From the NCBI GenBank assembly GCA_963082975.1, contig OY720345.1, positions 79,453,034 through 79,517,033 of the forward strand: a stretch of 64,000 nucleotides of DNA, given 5' to 3'. Shown here in pieces: positions 9,830 to 20,690 of this stretch; position 1 is the stretch's first letter; every line of letters begins with the position of its first letter. Below the pieces are notes generated by a model that was not told where the DNA came from, ran no database searches, and saw only the letters and a list, made by a program, of their open reading frames with translations. Position numbers and translations under genes: made by a program. Source of the stretch: Labia minor (Eukaryota > Arthropoda > Insecta > Dermaptera > Spongiphoridae).

Positions 9830-10012
9830 AAAACGGGGAAGGGTGGAATCGATAATATTACTATTTTTTAATTTATGTTCTTTTAAATTTAAATTATTTG
9901 AAAAGTGACTCAGTGAACCAGTTATTAGTATTATCAGCCAAACTCGATAATTAGGAATCATTTTTGTTAAGACCGAGCGGCGGCTCGGTGTACCATGTAT
10001 GATCTAAGAAAA
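9830..10012 (+). repeat. Dispersed repeat with GC palindrome
   Basis: About 130 bp plus an ACCGAGC ggcg GCTCGGT palindrome at 9968 recur reverse-complemented at 49005-49110 (AAAAATGATTCCTAATTATC versus AAAAATGATTCCTTATTATC). The palindrome at one edge of an A+T element suggests a Helentron-like non-autonomous element; no ends are proven. Confidence 0.45.
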
Positions 10013-10124
10013 GCATAATAGCAGCATAGTTGAAATGTTAGTTTTATCTCTAAATAAATAATTTTAATAAAACAAATTATATCACACGGTTAAATAAAAT
10101 AAATGCTTTATGAATTTTATATAA

Positions 10125-10302
10125 GTATACAATATCTATCTATCTTTGTGGCTATACGGAACTTGAAAGTTCTTTCTCCCATCTCTGTCCTTCCTAAATT
10201 ATCCACCCACCGGTTCTTTGGTCCTCCAAACGGACGTTTCACACTCGGTCTCCCCACCAATATATTTTTCGCATTCTTTCCTCTCCTATTCTAGCCACGA
10301 TA
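10125..10302 (-). pseudogene. LINE 3'-end fragment
   Basis: Reverse-strand copy of the LINE C-terminus: CTATTCTAGCCACG at the left of the coding end is the complement of the AWAG/RVARM region, followed by the GGAGACCGAGTG-like segment and GAACTTTCAAG..(GATA)n. Confidence 0.65.
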
Positions 10303-10439
10303 TAATATACTGAAACTTTCTTTTTTAATATATATATTATATATATGTGATTTTTCCTTTACTTTATACTAACTAATATAATAAATATTGTTCACGCTGT
10401 AGCATTAGAGATGAATATTATGTAATTATATTAATGATA

Positions 10440-10670
10440 TAAATAATCCTTCTTCTTCTTAAAAAGCTTTCTCCCTATAGAAGAAAGCGATCCATATGGT
10501 AAGACATCTTTTGGAAACAGCAGCTCTAAAGATGTCAGTTGATGAGCACCCAAACCATCTACGCAGATCTCCGAGCCATGAGTTCTGGCCAGGCACTATG
10601 AACTAAGTGAAAAAAAAATCGGGTTTGTCGGTGGGTGTTTTTACCGAGCGAAGATAGTAAGGGAGGTATT
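10440..10670. other. Moderate-GC segment plus HINE-C fragment
   Basis: 10460-10610 is less A+T-rich than its surroundings but I recognise no family in it. 10632-10665 (GATAGTAAGGGAGGTATTG) matches the 5' tip of the HINE-C family. Confidence 0.35.
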
Positions 10671-11151
10671 GTTTATTTTTCTTTTTTTTTTTTTTTGAAA
10701 GAATATTGGGAATTAAAAAATTATTTATTGAGAGATAAAACTAACATAACAGCAATCAAATATGCTTCATTCAAAAATGTTAGTTTTATATCCAAATAAA
10801 TAATTTTTAACTTAACTGGAAATTCTACGATCTTTTATGTAATTTACGTAAGTAAAAGTAACGAATAATGTTCTTGTGAAAATTTAATATTAATGTATTA
10901 AAAGTTCCTTCATTGTAAATATTTGAAACGAAAGAAACATATACAATTTGTTCTTAGCGAGAAAGTAATTTACAAAATAAATAAATAAATAATCATTTCC
11001 ATTTCCATTAAGATACTAATTATAAAGATTACAAGAAATCCATTAAACATTGATTAAGCAAGAATAATTAATCAAACGCAATTTTAATCATCTAAGTTTA
11101 TCAAAGAACTGATTTTCGTACATTTGAGTTAATTTATAAGTGAAAAGAATC

Positions 11152-11285
11152 TGGAGTGCTCCACTCGACTATCTCGCAAATTCGAATTGGATCAAATAAC
11201 ACATATATTATAATTAAATTAAATTATTAATTAAGATTAATAAATAGAATTTATTAAACAAACCATTAAAGTTTTTTACAATAAT
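11152..11285 (-). mobile_element. HINE-A 3'-end fragment
   Basis: On the minus strand the segment ends with the sub-terminal repeat GCGAGATAGTCGAGTGGAG and a CTCCA hairpin arm. It matches the last 120 bp of the complete copy at 50211-50794. The same fragment lies at the same place downstream of zinc-finger gene E, so it was duplicated together with the gene. Confidence 0.6.
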
Positions 11286-11324
11286 TACATTAAGAGATTT
11301 CACCTGTATGAATTAATGAATTAA

Positions 11325-11450
11325 TTATTAATTAATGAATTAATAAATAATTATAAAAATGTCTTTTTTGTATAAATATCATTTTACAATAATTACATTC
11401 AAATGGCTTTTCACATGTATGAATTAATAAATGTGTATCTAAATGAGATT
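11325..11450 (-). pseudogene. Out-of-frame zinc fingers behind gene A
   Basis: Beyond the stop of gene A the finger repeats continue in another frame: KSHLDTHLLIHTCEKPFECN, then a further finger ending YLLIH and a stop. They were cut off by a 4-base deletion near 11476. Confidence 0.7.
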
Positions 11451-12966
11451 TCATATTAAATTTCTTTTTACATTACATTCAAAAGGCTTTTCTCCTGTAT
11501 GAATTAATAAATGTGTATTTAAATGAGATTTCCGATTAAATTTCTTTTCACAATAATTACATTCAAAAGGCTTTTCACTTGAATGAATTAATAAATGTGT
11601 ATTTAAATTAGATTTCCTATTAAATTTCTTATTACAATAATTACATTCAAAAGGTTTTTCACCTGTATGAATTAATAAATGTGTATTTAAAATAGATTTC
11701 GTATTAAATTTCTTTTCACAATAATTACATTCAAAAGGCTTTTCACCTGTATGAATTAATAAATGACTATTTAAATCTCTTTTTTGTATAAATTTCTTTT
11801 TACAATAATTACATTCAAAAGGCGTTTCACCTGTATGAATTAATATATGTCCTTTTAAATATGATTTCTTATTAAATTTCTTTTTACAATAATTACATTC
11901 AAAAGGCTTTTCACCTGTATGAATTAATAAATGACTATTTAAATCAGATTTCAGATTAAATTTCTTTTTACAATAATTACATTCAAAAGGGTTTTCACCT
12001 GTATGAATTAATATATGTCCTTGTAAATAAAATTTCGTATTAAATTTCTTATTACAATAATTACATTCAAAAGGCTTTTCACCTGTATGAATTAATAAAT
12101 GTTTATCTAAATCAGATTTTCTAATAAATTTCTTTTTACAATAATTACATTCAAAAGGCCTTTCTCCTGTATGAATTAATAAATGTCTATTTAATCCAGA
12201 TTTCCAATTAAATTTCTTTTTACAATAATTACATTCAAAAGGCTCCGTTGTATGAATTAATAAATGTCTATTTAAATCAGATTTCAGATTATATTTCTTT
12301 TTACAATAATTACATTCAAAAGGCCTTTCTCCTGTATGAATTAATAAATGTGCATTTAAAGCATATTTCTGATTAAATTTCTTTTTACAATAATTACATT
12401 CAAAAGGCTTTTCGCCAGTATGAATTAATAAATGTTTTTTTAATACCGATTTGTGATTAAATTTCTTTTTACAATAATTACATTCAAAAGGCTTTTCACC
12501 TGTATGAACTAATAAATGTCTATTTAAATTAGATTTCTTATTAAATTTCATTTTACAATAATTACATTCAAAACGTCTGTCTTCTGTATTGTTTGAATCA
12601 CTATCTTCAAGGTTTTCGTCATGACTGTTTTCCTTGGAATATTCAACTGTACCATTTTTGAATTTTAATTTATTTTTTAAAATTGAAAATATTTCTTTAA
12701 AAATACATCTTTTTAAATGTTTCGATAAAAATTCCTCATTTATATAATTTGAGTAGCAATATTCGCAAGGATATAAAGGACCTAAAACAAGTTTATTTTA
12801 ATTATGTTAAATCATTTTCTAATTATTTTAAAAATCTATATAATGAATATCAAAAGAAATATATTTAAAAATATAATACTAGTGAAAATTAACAATAATT
12901 TAGATGAATATAAAACTTACCTATATATATTGGATATTTTATGTCTTCCTGTGAATAAGGACCCAT
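11451..12966 (-). CDS. Zinc-finger gene A, 13 C2H2 fingers
   Basis: Two coding exons: 12966-12921 and 12781-11451 (GT..AG intron), 458 codons. The N-terminus starts MGPYSQEDIKYPIYIGPLYP, followed by a C2HC-type finger (CEYC..HLKRC, residues 20-40), an acidic spacer (SKENSHDENLEDSD), then 13 tandem C2H2 fingers of 28 residues ([10 protein letters not shown]..[13 protein letters not shown]). Linkers are mostly TGEKP; the fourth is shortened (IHTTEPF). The last repeat breaks at FECN because four bases are missing from the codons for N-Y-C, ending the protein with VKRNLI. Such proteins bind DNA in the nucleus as sequence-specific regulators; the target is unknown. The exon 1 and promoter sequence is shared with genes B and E. 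Confidence 0.8.
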
Positions 12967-13290
12967 TTTTAATTGTATATAAGGTAATAAGTATTATAAA
13001 AGTATTAAAAGTTTAATTTTATTTAATTTAATAGATAGTCTGCGAGTTAGATTTTTATTGACATTCAAAATAATAACCAAATATCTTCTTTAAGATAGCA
13101 ACGATTCAGTTCATTCAAAAACATTATGCGCCTTATTTAAAAATTAGTTTTAATATTTATTTAAAAACTTTTTATTATTTTTAACTGATATTTTAATAAA
13201 TTGCAGCTCTTTTTAAGTATTAAATGAAAAAATACATTTTTAAAAATGTGTAGATTATTTCAGATTATCGCATGACGCGGTGTCTGGAAT
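12967..13290 (-). promoter_or_regulatory. Shared upstream block of zinc-finger genes
   Basis: About 300 bp ahead of gene A match those ahead of B (15855-16131), E (27880-28064), and pseudogenes D (20710-20920) and G (29640-29846). Recognisable are GAATGAACTGAATCGTTG, CTTAAAGAAGAT and TTATTACCTTATATA just before the ATG. The outer part is the 3' flank of an older finger gene, as expected of tandem duplication. A promoter role is inference. Confidence 0.5.
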
Positions 13291-13629
13291 ATATGTGCTA
13301 AATTATAAACATTATTTTATTTTAGAATAAATATACACAACACAATTCTTGTAAGTTGTAATATTTTAGCTCATTTAATTTTTCCCTTCTTTTAAATATA
13401 TATAGATCAAAATTTAAATAAGGTAGTTTTATTTCTTAACAAAATCGTCTCACAATTTAATATATATTCAGTAAATTTTTATTTAATTATTTTAAAGCAA
13501 AATACTTTGCTCGTCTCTTTTCTAAATTTATTTGAAATAAATTCCTTCTTTAATCTATACATTTTAATAATTTATTGATGCTCTTTAAAAAAAAAATTAT
13601 ATAAATGGTTTATGTATTTTTAAAATTAG

Positions 13630-13848
13630 TTATACAATATCTATCTATCTTTGTGGCTATACGGAACTTGAAAGTTCTTGTCTGCAGCAAACACACTGCT
13701 CCAAGTATCCCTATTCTGAGCCACAACCCTCCAATCCCTACATTATCCACCCACCGGTTCGTTGGTCTTCCAAGCGGACGTTTCACATTCGGTCTCCCTA
13801 CCAATATATTTTTCGCATTCTTTCCTCTCCTATTCTAGCCACGATATA
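13630..13848 (-). pseudogene. LINE 3'-end fragment
   Basis: Reverse-strand LINE C-terminus; the minus strand reads VGRPNVKRPLGRPTNRWVDN, then GIGGLWLRIGILG. It ends in the (GATA)n tail and resembles the copy at 10125-10302. Confidence 0.7.
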
Positions 13849-13852
13849 ATGG

Positions 13853-14045
13853 AGCAAGAGACGAAGACGAAAGATGGACCAAGTTAAATACAGAATGGTG
13901 CACACGAGATAAAAATAGGAAAGTAGGAAGACAGCGAATGAGATGGTACAACGACATTACTAGTACTACAGGAGTGAATGGCAAAGAATTGACAAAGTGA
14001 GAAGAGTGTGGAAAGAAATGGGAGAGGCCTGGTTCCACCTAAGTA
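13853..14045 (+). pseudogene. C-terminal fragment of a second LINE family
   Basis: The segment encodes DERWTKLNTEWCTRDKNRKV, then GRQRMRWYNDI and VNGKELTK, with stops. This is the tail of arthropod endonuclease-reverse transcriptase LINEs ('ERW..W.PR..KR..GRP..RW.DD'). It differs from the LRWAGHVARM family nearby. Confidence 0.55.
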
Positions 14046-14214
14046 AAAAGAATAAAATAAAAAAAACAAAAGGATATATTTTTATTTTAGTGTGTGATTT
14101 GTATAGTTGTTATAGAAATGAATAATGATTGTAAATAAATTGTATGTAAATGTATATATAATGTAAGTCTGAACCATTAAAAAAGGCTATAAATAAATAA
14201 ATATAAAAATGGGT

Positions 14215-14575
14215 GTGAGGTGTGGTCTATGACCTTAGGAGATGAGAGTAGATTTAGAGTATTTGAGAAGAGGATTCTTCGAGGCGTTTATGGGCCAAAG
14301 AAAGATGAGGTAACCAGGAAATGGCGTAGACTGCATAACGAGGAATAATTGCATGACCTCTATGCATCTCCAGTTAGGGTCATAAAATTGAGAAGGTTGC
14401 GTTGGGCAGGAGAAAAATATATTTGTTGGGAAATGTTCGTTTAGAAGACCAAGGACGAGGTGTGCGGTAACGGATGGTCTGTGGTGCGGACAATGTCGAA
14501 AAAAGCGTGGGAGAGATGGGAGAAAATACTAGTTGGATGTGTGCAGAGAAATGATGTTACTGCGGCCAAACAATT
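14215..14575 (+). pseudogene. LINE ORF2 fragment
   Basis: Decayed copy of the LRWAGHVARM LINE (MTLGDESRFRVFEKRIL, GPKKDE, LHNEE, then the RRLRWAG region with deletions). It is cut by the Merlin-like element that starts at about 14614. Confidence 0.7.
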
Positions 14576-14722
14576 TCCAGTTCCGTGGACCCACAAAGAT
14601 ATATCTTTCAATTTTTGGCTAAATTTTACCTTAGGGGCCTTTTTTCTAACACGTGTTTTTTGATTGATATAAACATATAAAACATATCCCTTTCCTGTTT
14701 GAGTCAGTCTGAAGCGCGGAAC

Positions 14723-14880
14723 ATGGCGGAAACACTTAATTTAGTGAAAATTCATATGATTTGCAATAGTGATAATTTGGTTCAACAGTTGAAAGATTGG
14801 CAATTAATACCAACTGAACCGACATACAAGTGTCCCAAATGTGATGGCCCACTTAAATTAACAAGTGATACAACAAAAGT
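14723..14880 (+). pseudogene. ISXO2-like transposase N-terminal exon
   Basis: Starting at ATG 14723 the frame reads MAETLNLVKIHMICNSDNLV, then QQLKDWQLIPTEP and CPKCDGPLKL with a C-x2-C zinc knuckle. This is the N-terminal pattern of ISXO2/Merlin-type transposase-like proteins in arthropods. It ends at a good donor (AAA/GTAAGT). The central catalytic region is absent from the element, so the gene cannot be functional. Confidence 0.5.
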
Positions 14881-14883
14881 AAG

Positions 14884-15105
14884 TTTTCGGTTTTTTAAAT
14901 TCGGTTTATTTTATTTTAGAAATAGTTTTATCCATACTAGAGTTATTTAAAGACTTTTTCGGTTTTTTAAATACGGTTTATTTTATTTTAGAAATAGTTT
15001 TATCCATACTAAAGTTATTTAAAGACTTTTTCGGTTTTTTAAATTAGGTTTATTTTATTTTAGAAATAGTTTTATTCATACCAAAGTTATTTAAACGCTT
15101 TTTCG
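14884..15105 (+). repeat. 72-bp tandem repeat, three copies
   Basis: The unit beginning TTTTCGGTTTTTTAAAT and ending AGTTATTTAAAGAC is repeated three times at exact 72-bp spacing (14888, 14960, 15032) with few differences. It fills the place of the missing transposase centre. Confidence 0.85.
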
Positions 15106-15178
15106 CTTGTGATTTTGATTAGTTCCGCGCATTAATTTGAATAAATAATCATTTTTTTGAACATTATTTTGTGTTATT

Positions 15179-15321
15179 ATGTGCCGAGATAAGGGATTGG
15201 ATCCGACTATCGCCTTCTTTAATATGGCGGGTGATCTGTATGATCCTAGAAAGCCAAAACTTGAAATCGAGCCAGAAGATTTTGATGACGTAACCGACGG
15301 GGAAACTTGTGATTTTGATTA
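15179..15321 (+). pseudogene. ISXO2-like transposase C-terminal fragment
   Basis: The frame reads CRDKGLDPTIAFFNMAGDLY, then DPRKPKLEIEPEDFDDVTDG and ends CDFD-stop. It fits the acidic tail after the 'F..F...I.DLY.P' motif of ISXO2-type transposases. The 'GTGATTTTGATTAGTTCCGC' stretch occurs both before (15111) and after (15309), so the end of the gene is itself duplicated around it. Confidence 0.45.
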
Positions 15322-15439
15322 GTTCCGCGCATTAATTTCAATAAATAATCATTTTTTTGAACATTATTTTGTGTTATTATTCATTTTTTTTAATTTTTAA
15401 AAAAGGCCCCTAAAGTAAAATTTGACCAATATAAGATAT

Positions 15440-15855
15440 TATTATGGGTGGATTCACAATGTATGAAGGGACACTTTTAGAAATGTGGATGTTGATATAA
15501 CATTTACAATAATAATATATAATTAATTTACTGATTAAATTAAAATATATTAGAATTAAGAAAACAAAAACAAATAAATGTTTTAATTAATATACTGATT
15601 GAATATTTTGTATATAATATTTTATATATTTACGGAATCGCTGAATAATTGTAACGTCACATATATACATTTAAATTTAGAAGAAAAAAAACTAATAAAA
15701 ATGAATTTATCCAGAGATGTGAACAATAAAACTCAATTTTTCTTTATAAATACTATCTCGAGTGTGAATTTCAAAAAAATCGTTAGAGCGGTTTTTGAGA
15801 ACCCATGGCCAAACAAACATATATACAAACAAATAATTTTTACTAGCATAAGAAG
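15440..15855 (+). repeat. Dispersed repeats R2 and a GAGCGGTTT repeat
   Basis: 15440-15605 is an R2 copy reversed relative to 5890. 15720-15850 (GTGTGAATTTCAAAAAAATC, GAGCGGTTT, ACAAACATATATA) recurs near 50060-50110. No coding capacity. Confidence 0.45.
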
Positions 15856-16131
15856 ATAAGATAAAATAAGAGCAGCCATTTATTAAATTATCACATAAAA
15901 ATAAAAAAAAGATTTTAAATAAATATTAAAATTAATTTTTAAATAAGGCGCTTAATGTTTTTGAATGAACTGAATCGTTGTTATCTTAAAGAAGATTTTG
16001 GGTTATTATTTTGAATGTCAATAAAAATCAAACTCACAGACTATCTCTTAAATTAAATTATATTAAACTTTTAATACTTTTATAATACTTATTACCTTAT
16101 ATATAATTTGTAATAGATTATACAATTAAAA
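15855..16131 (+). promoter_or_regulatory. Shared upstream block, gene B
   Basis: Copy of the block upstream of gene A in the same position relative to the ATG. Confidence 0.5.
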
Positions 16132-17527
16132 ATGGATCATTATTCACAGGAAGACATAAAATATCCAATATATATAGGTAAGTTTTATATTCATCGAAAT
16201 TATTGTTAATTTTCACTAGTATTATATTTTTAAATATATTTCTATTGATATTCATTATATAGATTTTTAATATAATTAGAAAATGATTTAACATAATGAA
16301 AATAAAATTGTTTTAGGTCCTTTATATCCTTGCGAATATTGCTACTCAAATTATATAAATGAGGAATTTTTATCTAAACATTTAAAAAGATGTACTTTTA
16401 AACAAATATTTTCAATTTTAAAAAATAAATTAAAATTTGAAAATGATACAGTTAAATATTCCAAGGAAAACAGTCATGACGAAAACCTAGAAGATACTGA
16501 TTCAAACAATACAGAAGACAGCCGTTTCGAATGTAATTATTGTAATAAGAAATTTAATCGTAAATATGATTTAAATATACATTTATTAATTCATACAGGG
16601 GAAAAGCCTTTTGAATGTAATTATTGTAAAACTAAATTTAATCAGAAATCTAATTTAAATAGACATTTATTAGTTCATACAGGCGAAAAGCCTTTTGAAT
16701 GTAATTATTGTAAAAAGAAATTTAATCACAAATCGGGATTAAAAAAACATTTATTAATTCATACTGGCGAAAAGCCTTTTGAATGTAATTATTGTAAAAA
16801 GAAATTTATTCAGAAATATGCTTTAAATACACATTTATTAATTCATACAGGAGAAAGGCCTTTTGAATGTAATTATTGTAAAAAGAAATATAATCTGAAA
16901 TCTGATTTAAATAGACATTTATTAATTCATACAGGAGAAAAGCCTTTTGAATGTAATTATTGTAAAAAGAAATTTAATATGAAATCACATTTAAACAGAC
17001 ATTTATTAATTCATACAGGAGAAAAGCCTTTTGAATGTAATTATTGTAAAAAGAAATTTATACAAAAAACACATTTTAATAATCATTTATTAATTCATAC
17101 AGGTGAAAAGTCTTTTGAATGTAATTATTGTAAAAAGAAATTTAATCAGAAATCATATTTAAAAGGACATATATTAATTCATACAGGTGAAAAGCCTTTT
17201 GAATGTAATTATTGTAAAAAGAAATTTATAAAAAAAACACATTTTAATAATCATTTATTAATTCATACAGGTGAAAAGCCTTTTGAATGTAATTATTGTA
17301 AAAAGAAATTTATTAGAAAATATGATTTAGATAAACATTTATTAATTCATACTGGCGAAAAGCCTTTTGAATGTAATTATTGTAAAAAGAAATTTAATAC
17401 GAAATCTAATTTAAATACACATTTATTAATTCATACAGGTGAAAAGCCTTTTGAATGTAATTATTGTAAAAAGAAATTTAATAGGAAATCACTTTTTTAT
17501 AATCATTTATTAATTCATATTGTTTAA
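16132..17527 (+). CDS. Zinc-finger gene B, 12 C2H2 fingers
   Basis: Coding exons 16132-16177 and 16317-17527 (46 + 1211 nt) join in frame to 418 codons; the intron has GTAAGT and TTTTAG. The protein starts MDHYSQEDIKYPIYIG, then the C2HC finger (CEYC..HLKRC), an acidic spacer with KENSHDENLEDTD, and 12 regular 28-residue C2H2 fingers. It closes HLLIHIV-stop, without decay. Finger tips vary at the DNA-contact positions (KSNLNRH, KSGLKKH, KTHFNNH, KYDLDKH) while the rest is nearly constant. This is the cleanest member of the cluster and probably functional as a nuclear DNA-binding protein; targets are unknown. A and B are nearly colinear over fingers 2-5. Confidence 0.85.
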
Positions 17528-18365
17528 AATATTATCTTAATAATGATGACTAAATATTTTCTTTGATTCTTTCTATGATTATATCTTATATTATATACTT
17601 TATCGTTTTATATTTAAATCAATAATTTTCTGATTTATTTAACTTAGTATTTATATCATCTATTTTATTTCTTTCATTAATAAGTACATTATTACTAATT
17701 TTTAATTACATTTTCTAATTACATTTAAGAATATTCTCCTTTTATTATTCTTCATTTCTACAAGTCTGAAATATGTCAAAAGTTTCTTTCTTTTTTTCCA
17801 ATTCTTATTTGTAAATTAAAAAAGAATTTATAAATTAATCTTTAATTAATTCTTACACCTGAATTTAATTATTGTTAAAAATTCATTGTATATAATATAT
17901 TTGATATTGTAACCCTTACTCTTTAATTCTGTGGTCAGGATGGCACTGAAGAGAGGATCGGGGAATATCTTATATCATAAAAGCTAAACCACATTTGATT
18001 TAGAATCAACTAAATAAAAAAATATTTTACACAATGATCATAGCGTTTTAATTATTTTTATTTAAGAAAATTTTAATTAATTGTACAATCACCCTATATT
18101 ATGTAAGCCAAACAATCCAATTATATAAATTAAATAAACTAAAAATCCTAATTTCACAATTTGAACGTGATAATTTAACTCTCGAATGATTCTAACTATT
18201 AATAATATTAAAAATCTCACTTGAAAATGTTTCATATAAAACAAATATATATAATTATATATTTTCAATAAATAAAGTAAAAAAATGTGTTTTATGATTT
18301 TAATTTGAATAAGCTTTTATTATTATTATTATAACATTTACAATAATTATAGGGGAATTTCTCTT
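17528..18365. other. 3' flank of gene B and A+T-rich spacer
   Basis: The first 60 bp (ATTATCTTAATAATGA..) are shared with the 3' flanks of C and F. The remainder shows no gene. Confidence 0.5.
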
Positions 18366-18419
18366 TTGACCACATCGTATAGGATTCTCTAGAATATTCT
18401 TTTATTAAAATTACTACCA

Positions 18420-19600
18420 TATGCGGAGGAGATACTAGGATAATATCAATGCGGGTTTAGGCCAAATCGATCGACTTTAGATCAAATATTTTCATTAAGG
18501 CAGATATTAGAAAAGATATGACTAAGTAGATCGGAAAAACTTTTTCAAATCTTGATCTTAATGGGAATTCCAAAAAATCTAGTACGTAATATTCAAATTT
18601 TTCTTGTGGGCAGTAAAGGAAGAGTAAGATGCGGGAATCAATTGTCAGAAACTTTCGAAATTCGAAATAGGTTAAAACAAGGAGACGCATTATCACCAAT
18701 TTTATTTAATTTAGTTCTGGAATATCTAATTAGACAAATTTGGGAGAGGTCAAACAGAATCGAAATAAACAAAAAAATTCAAGTATTAATTTATGCAGAC
18801 GACTTAAATATAATAGGAGATTCGGAAATTGCAATTATAGATAGTGTAGAAAAATTATTTGAAGCAGGAAAAGAGGTGGGACTAGAAATTAATAATGCTA
18901 AGACAAAGTATTTAGTAACAGAGAGGAATAGTATTAACACACAAAGTCTTAACATACAAAATGTAGAATTTGAAAATGTAGAAAAATTTAAATACTTAGT
19001 TTCTGTGATAAGGAAAGATAATAATATTCGAGATGAGTTTAAAGCGAGGTTACAATCGGTACAAAACGCCTGTTATCATGCAAAAAAGGGGCTTATCGCA
19101 TCAAAATTATTATCCAAGGGGATTTAAGTTAAAATATATAAAAAAATTATTTTTCCGGTTGTATTATATGGATATGAGGCATGGCCAATGACCTTTGGTG
19201 AGGAGAGTAGATTTAGAATATTTGAGAATAGGATTCTGCGAAGCATTTATGGGCCAAAGAAAGATGAGGTCACGGCGAGATCAATGGCGAAGAGTGCATA
19301 AAGAGGAATTGCATGACGTCTATGCATTTCCAGATATAGTTAGAATTATAAAATCGAGAAGGCTACGGTGGGCAGGACACGTGGCTAGAATGGGAGAAGA
19401 TAGAATGGCAAAAAATATATTGGTAGGGAGACCGAGTGGGAGGACCAAGGACACGCGGGTGGATAATGTGGGAAAGGATGTGAGAGAGATGGGAGAGGGT
19501 AGGGACTGGAAGGTTGTGGCTCGGAATAGAAATACTTGGAGGGGTGTAGTTGCTGCGGCAAAGAACTTTCGAGTTCCGTAGTCACAGAGATAGATAGATA
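18420..19600 (+). pseudogene. LINE reverse transcriptase, best copy
   Basis: This is the most complete copy of the main LINE. Motifs in order: QCGFRPNRSTLDQIFSLRQI (18455), GIPKNLVRNIQIFL, RGxRQGD-like NRLKQGDALSPILFNLVLEY (about 18665-18730), the catalytic LIYADDLNI (about 18790), then DSVEKLFEAGKEVGLEIN. A stop at 19125 and a frameshift separate the C-terminal part (SRFRIFENRILR, then LRWAGHVARMGEDRM and a GRPSGRTKD tail), ending at 19581 with a (GATA)n end. Thumb and endonuclease are missing, and a deletion lies before GIPKNL. An RTE-like clade is likely. Confidence 0.85.
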
Positions 19601-19613
19601 TTAAGCATTTACA

Positions 19614-19905
19614 CAGTGGCGTAACTAGGGGGGAGCAGGGGGGGACATATGTCCCCGGGCGCCAAATTTAGGGGGCGCAAAATTAGGGAAGCCAATTTGG
19701 AACAAAAGTAGAATTAATATTTAAAGTTAAACTGTATTTTGTGTAAGTCAATAAATATTATTTATACGCTTATTAAAATCTGTTAATCCTGTTTCGTTAT
19801 TCGTCATTAATATTCTTTAAAAAAAATTAAATTATATATATATACGAAAGGGGGCGCTGATTTCTCAGTTGCCCCCAGGTGCAAGAACCTCACGGTACGC
19901 CACTG
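19614..19905. mobile_element. hAT-type MITE with 8-bp target duplication
   Basis: 292 bp with ends CAGTGGCGTAACTAGG and CACGGTACGCCACTG, flanked on both sides by CATTTACA (19606-19613 and 19906-19913). The 8-bp duplication and CAGTG ends place it with hAT-type non-autonomous elements. It has no coding capacity and landed just behind the LINE end. Confidence 0.8.
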
Positions 19906-20219
19906 CATTTACAAAAATTAAAATTAATAAATTATAATTTATCCCAATCAAGCAATATTTCTTAGTATTGTGTGTCTTACATTCACAGAGATAGATAGAT
20001 ATTATAACATTTTCGTATTGTCGTTTATATATTTGCTTCATAATGATACCAGTTAGCGCCATGGTTCTTGCATTTTTGCGATTAATGTATTCACTCAAAA
20101 GATTATAAACAAAACATAGCATATCAAATTAAAATGATTATTATAATCGTTGATAATGATTTGGATTTATGAAAATGATATGGATAGGGGTAATTGTAAA
20201 TTAATTGCAAAAATAAAAA

Positions 20220-20690
20220 TAAATTAAAACTCAAAAATGATACTGTCGAATATTCCAAGGAAAATGGCCAAGACGAAAAAGGTTTGATTCAAACAAAACA
20301 GAAAACAGGCGTTTTGAATGTAATTATTGTAAAAAGAGATTTAAACATAGACATTTTACATTTATTAATTCATACAGGTGAAAAGGGCTTTGAATGTAAT
20401 TATTGTAAAAATAAATTTAATAGGAAATCACATTTAAATATACATTTATTAATTCATTAAGGGAAAAGCTTTTTGAATGTAATTATTGTAAAATGAAATT
20501 TATACAAAAAACACATTTTAATAATCATTTATTGATTGATACAGGAGAAAAGCCTTATGAATGTAATCATTGTAAAAAGAAATTTAATAGGAAATCTGTA
20601 TTAAATAGACATTTATTAATTCATACTGTTTATCATAATAATGAAGACAAAAGATTTTCTTTGATTCTTGAATGCAGATTTTTATAAAAT
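20220..20690 (+). pseudogene. Zinc-finger pseudogene C
   Basis: A truncated finger gene with a remnant of the acidic spacer ([16 protein letters not shown]), then five fingers in varying states. A stop falls at 'HLLIH-stop' near 20458, one finger is shortened ([14 protein letters not shown]), and one linker reads LIDTGEK. Exon 1 and the C2HC finger are missing. Open from 20493 it ends ..HLLIHTVYHNNEDKRFS. Together with D it forms a unit that is duplicated as F-G at 29.4-31.6 kb. Confidence 0.8.

Larger units (their letters stand above)
7876..9860 (+). mobile_element. 5'-inverted LINE insertion (twin-priming shape)
   Basis: The 3' part lies on the plus strand (ORF2 C-terminus, 8890-9777). The upstream part (ORF1 tail, then endonuclease) is inverted on the minus strand (8895 down to 7876), with the reverse transcriptase missing. 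The order endonuclease, ORF1, junction, ORF2 tail is that expected from twin priming during target-primed reverse transcription. Confidence 0.6.
14614..15432 (+). mobile_element. Merlin/ISXO2-like DNA transposon, deleted
   Basis: The ends are inverted: GGCTAAATTTTACCTTAGGGG on the left and the complement of GGTCAAATTTTACTTTAGGGG on the right, starting with GG as in Merlin elements. Inside are the beginning and end of a transposase-like gene with the centre replaced by tandem repeats. I found no convincing target duplication. The superfamily is tentative. Confidence 0.5.

Noticed and set aside
9284-9831. Long minus-strand open frames rich in His/Ser/Phe
   Set aside because: They lie opposite the LINE ORF2 C-terminus, are compositional shadows and lack any motif.
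11451-12551. Regular ~84-bp direct repeats that look like a satellite or CRISPR-like array
   Set aside because: They are the codons of tandem 28-residue C2H2 fingers in one frame; the same holds at 16500-17520 and 28450-29130.
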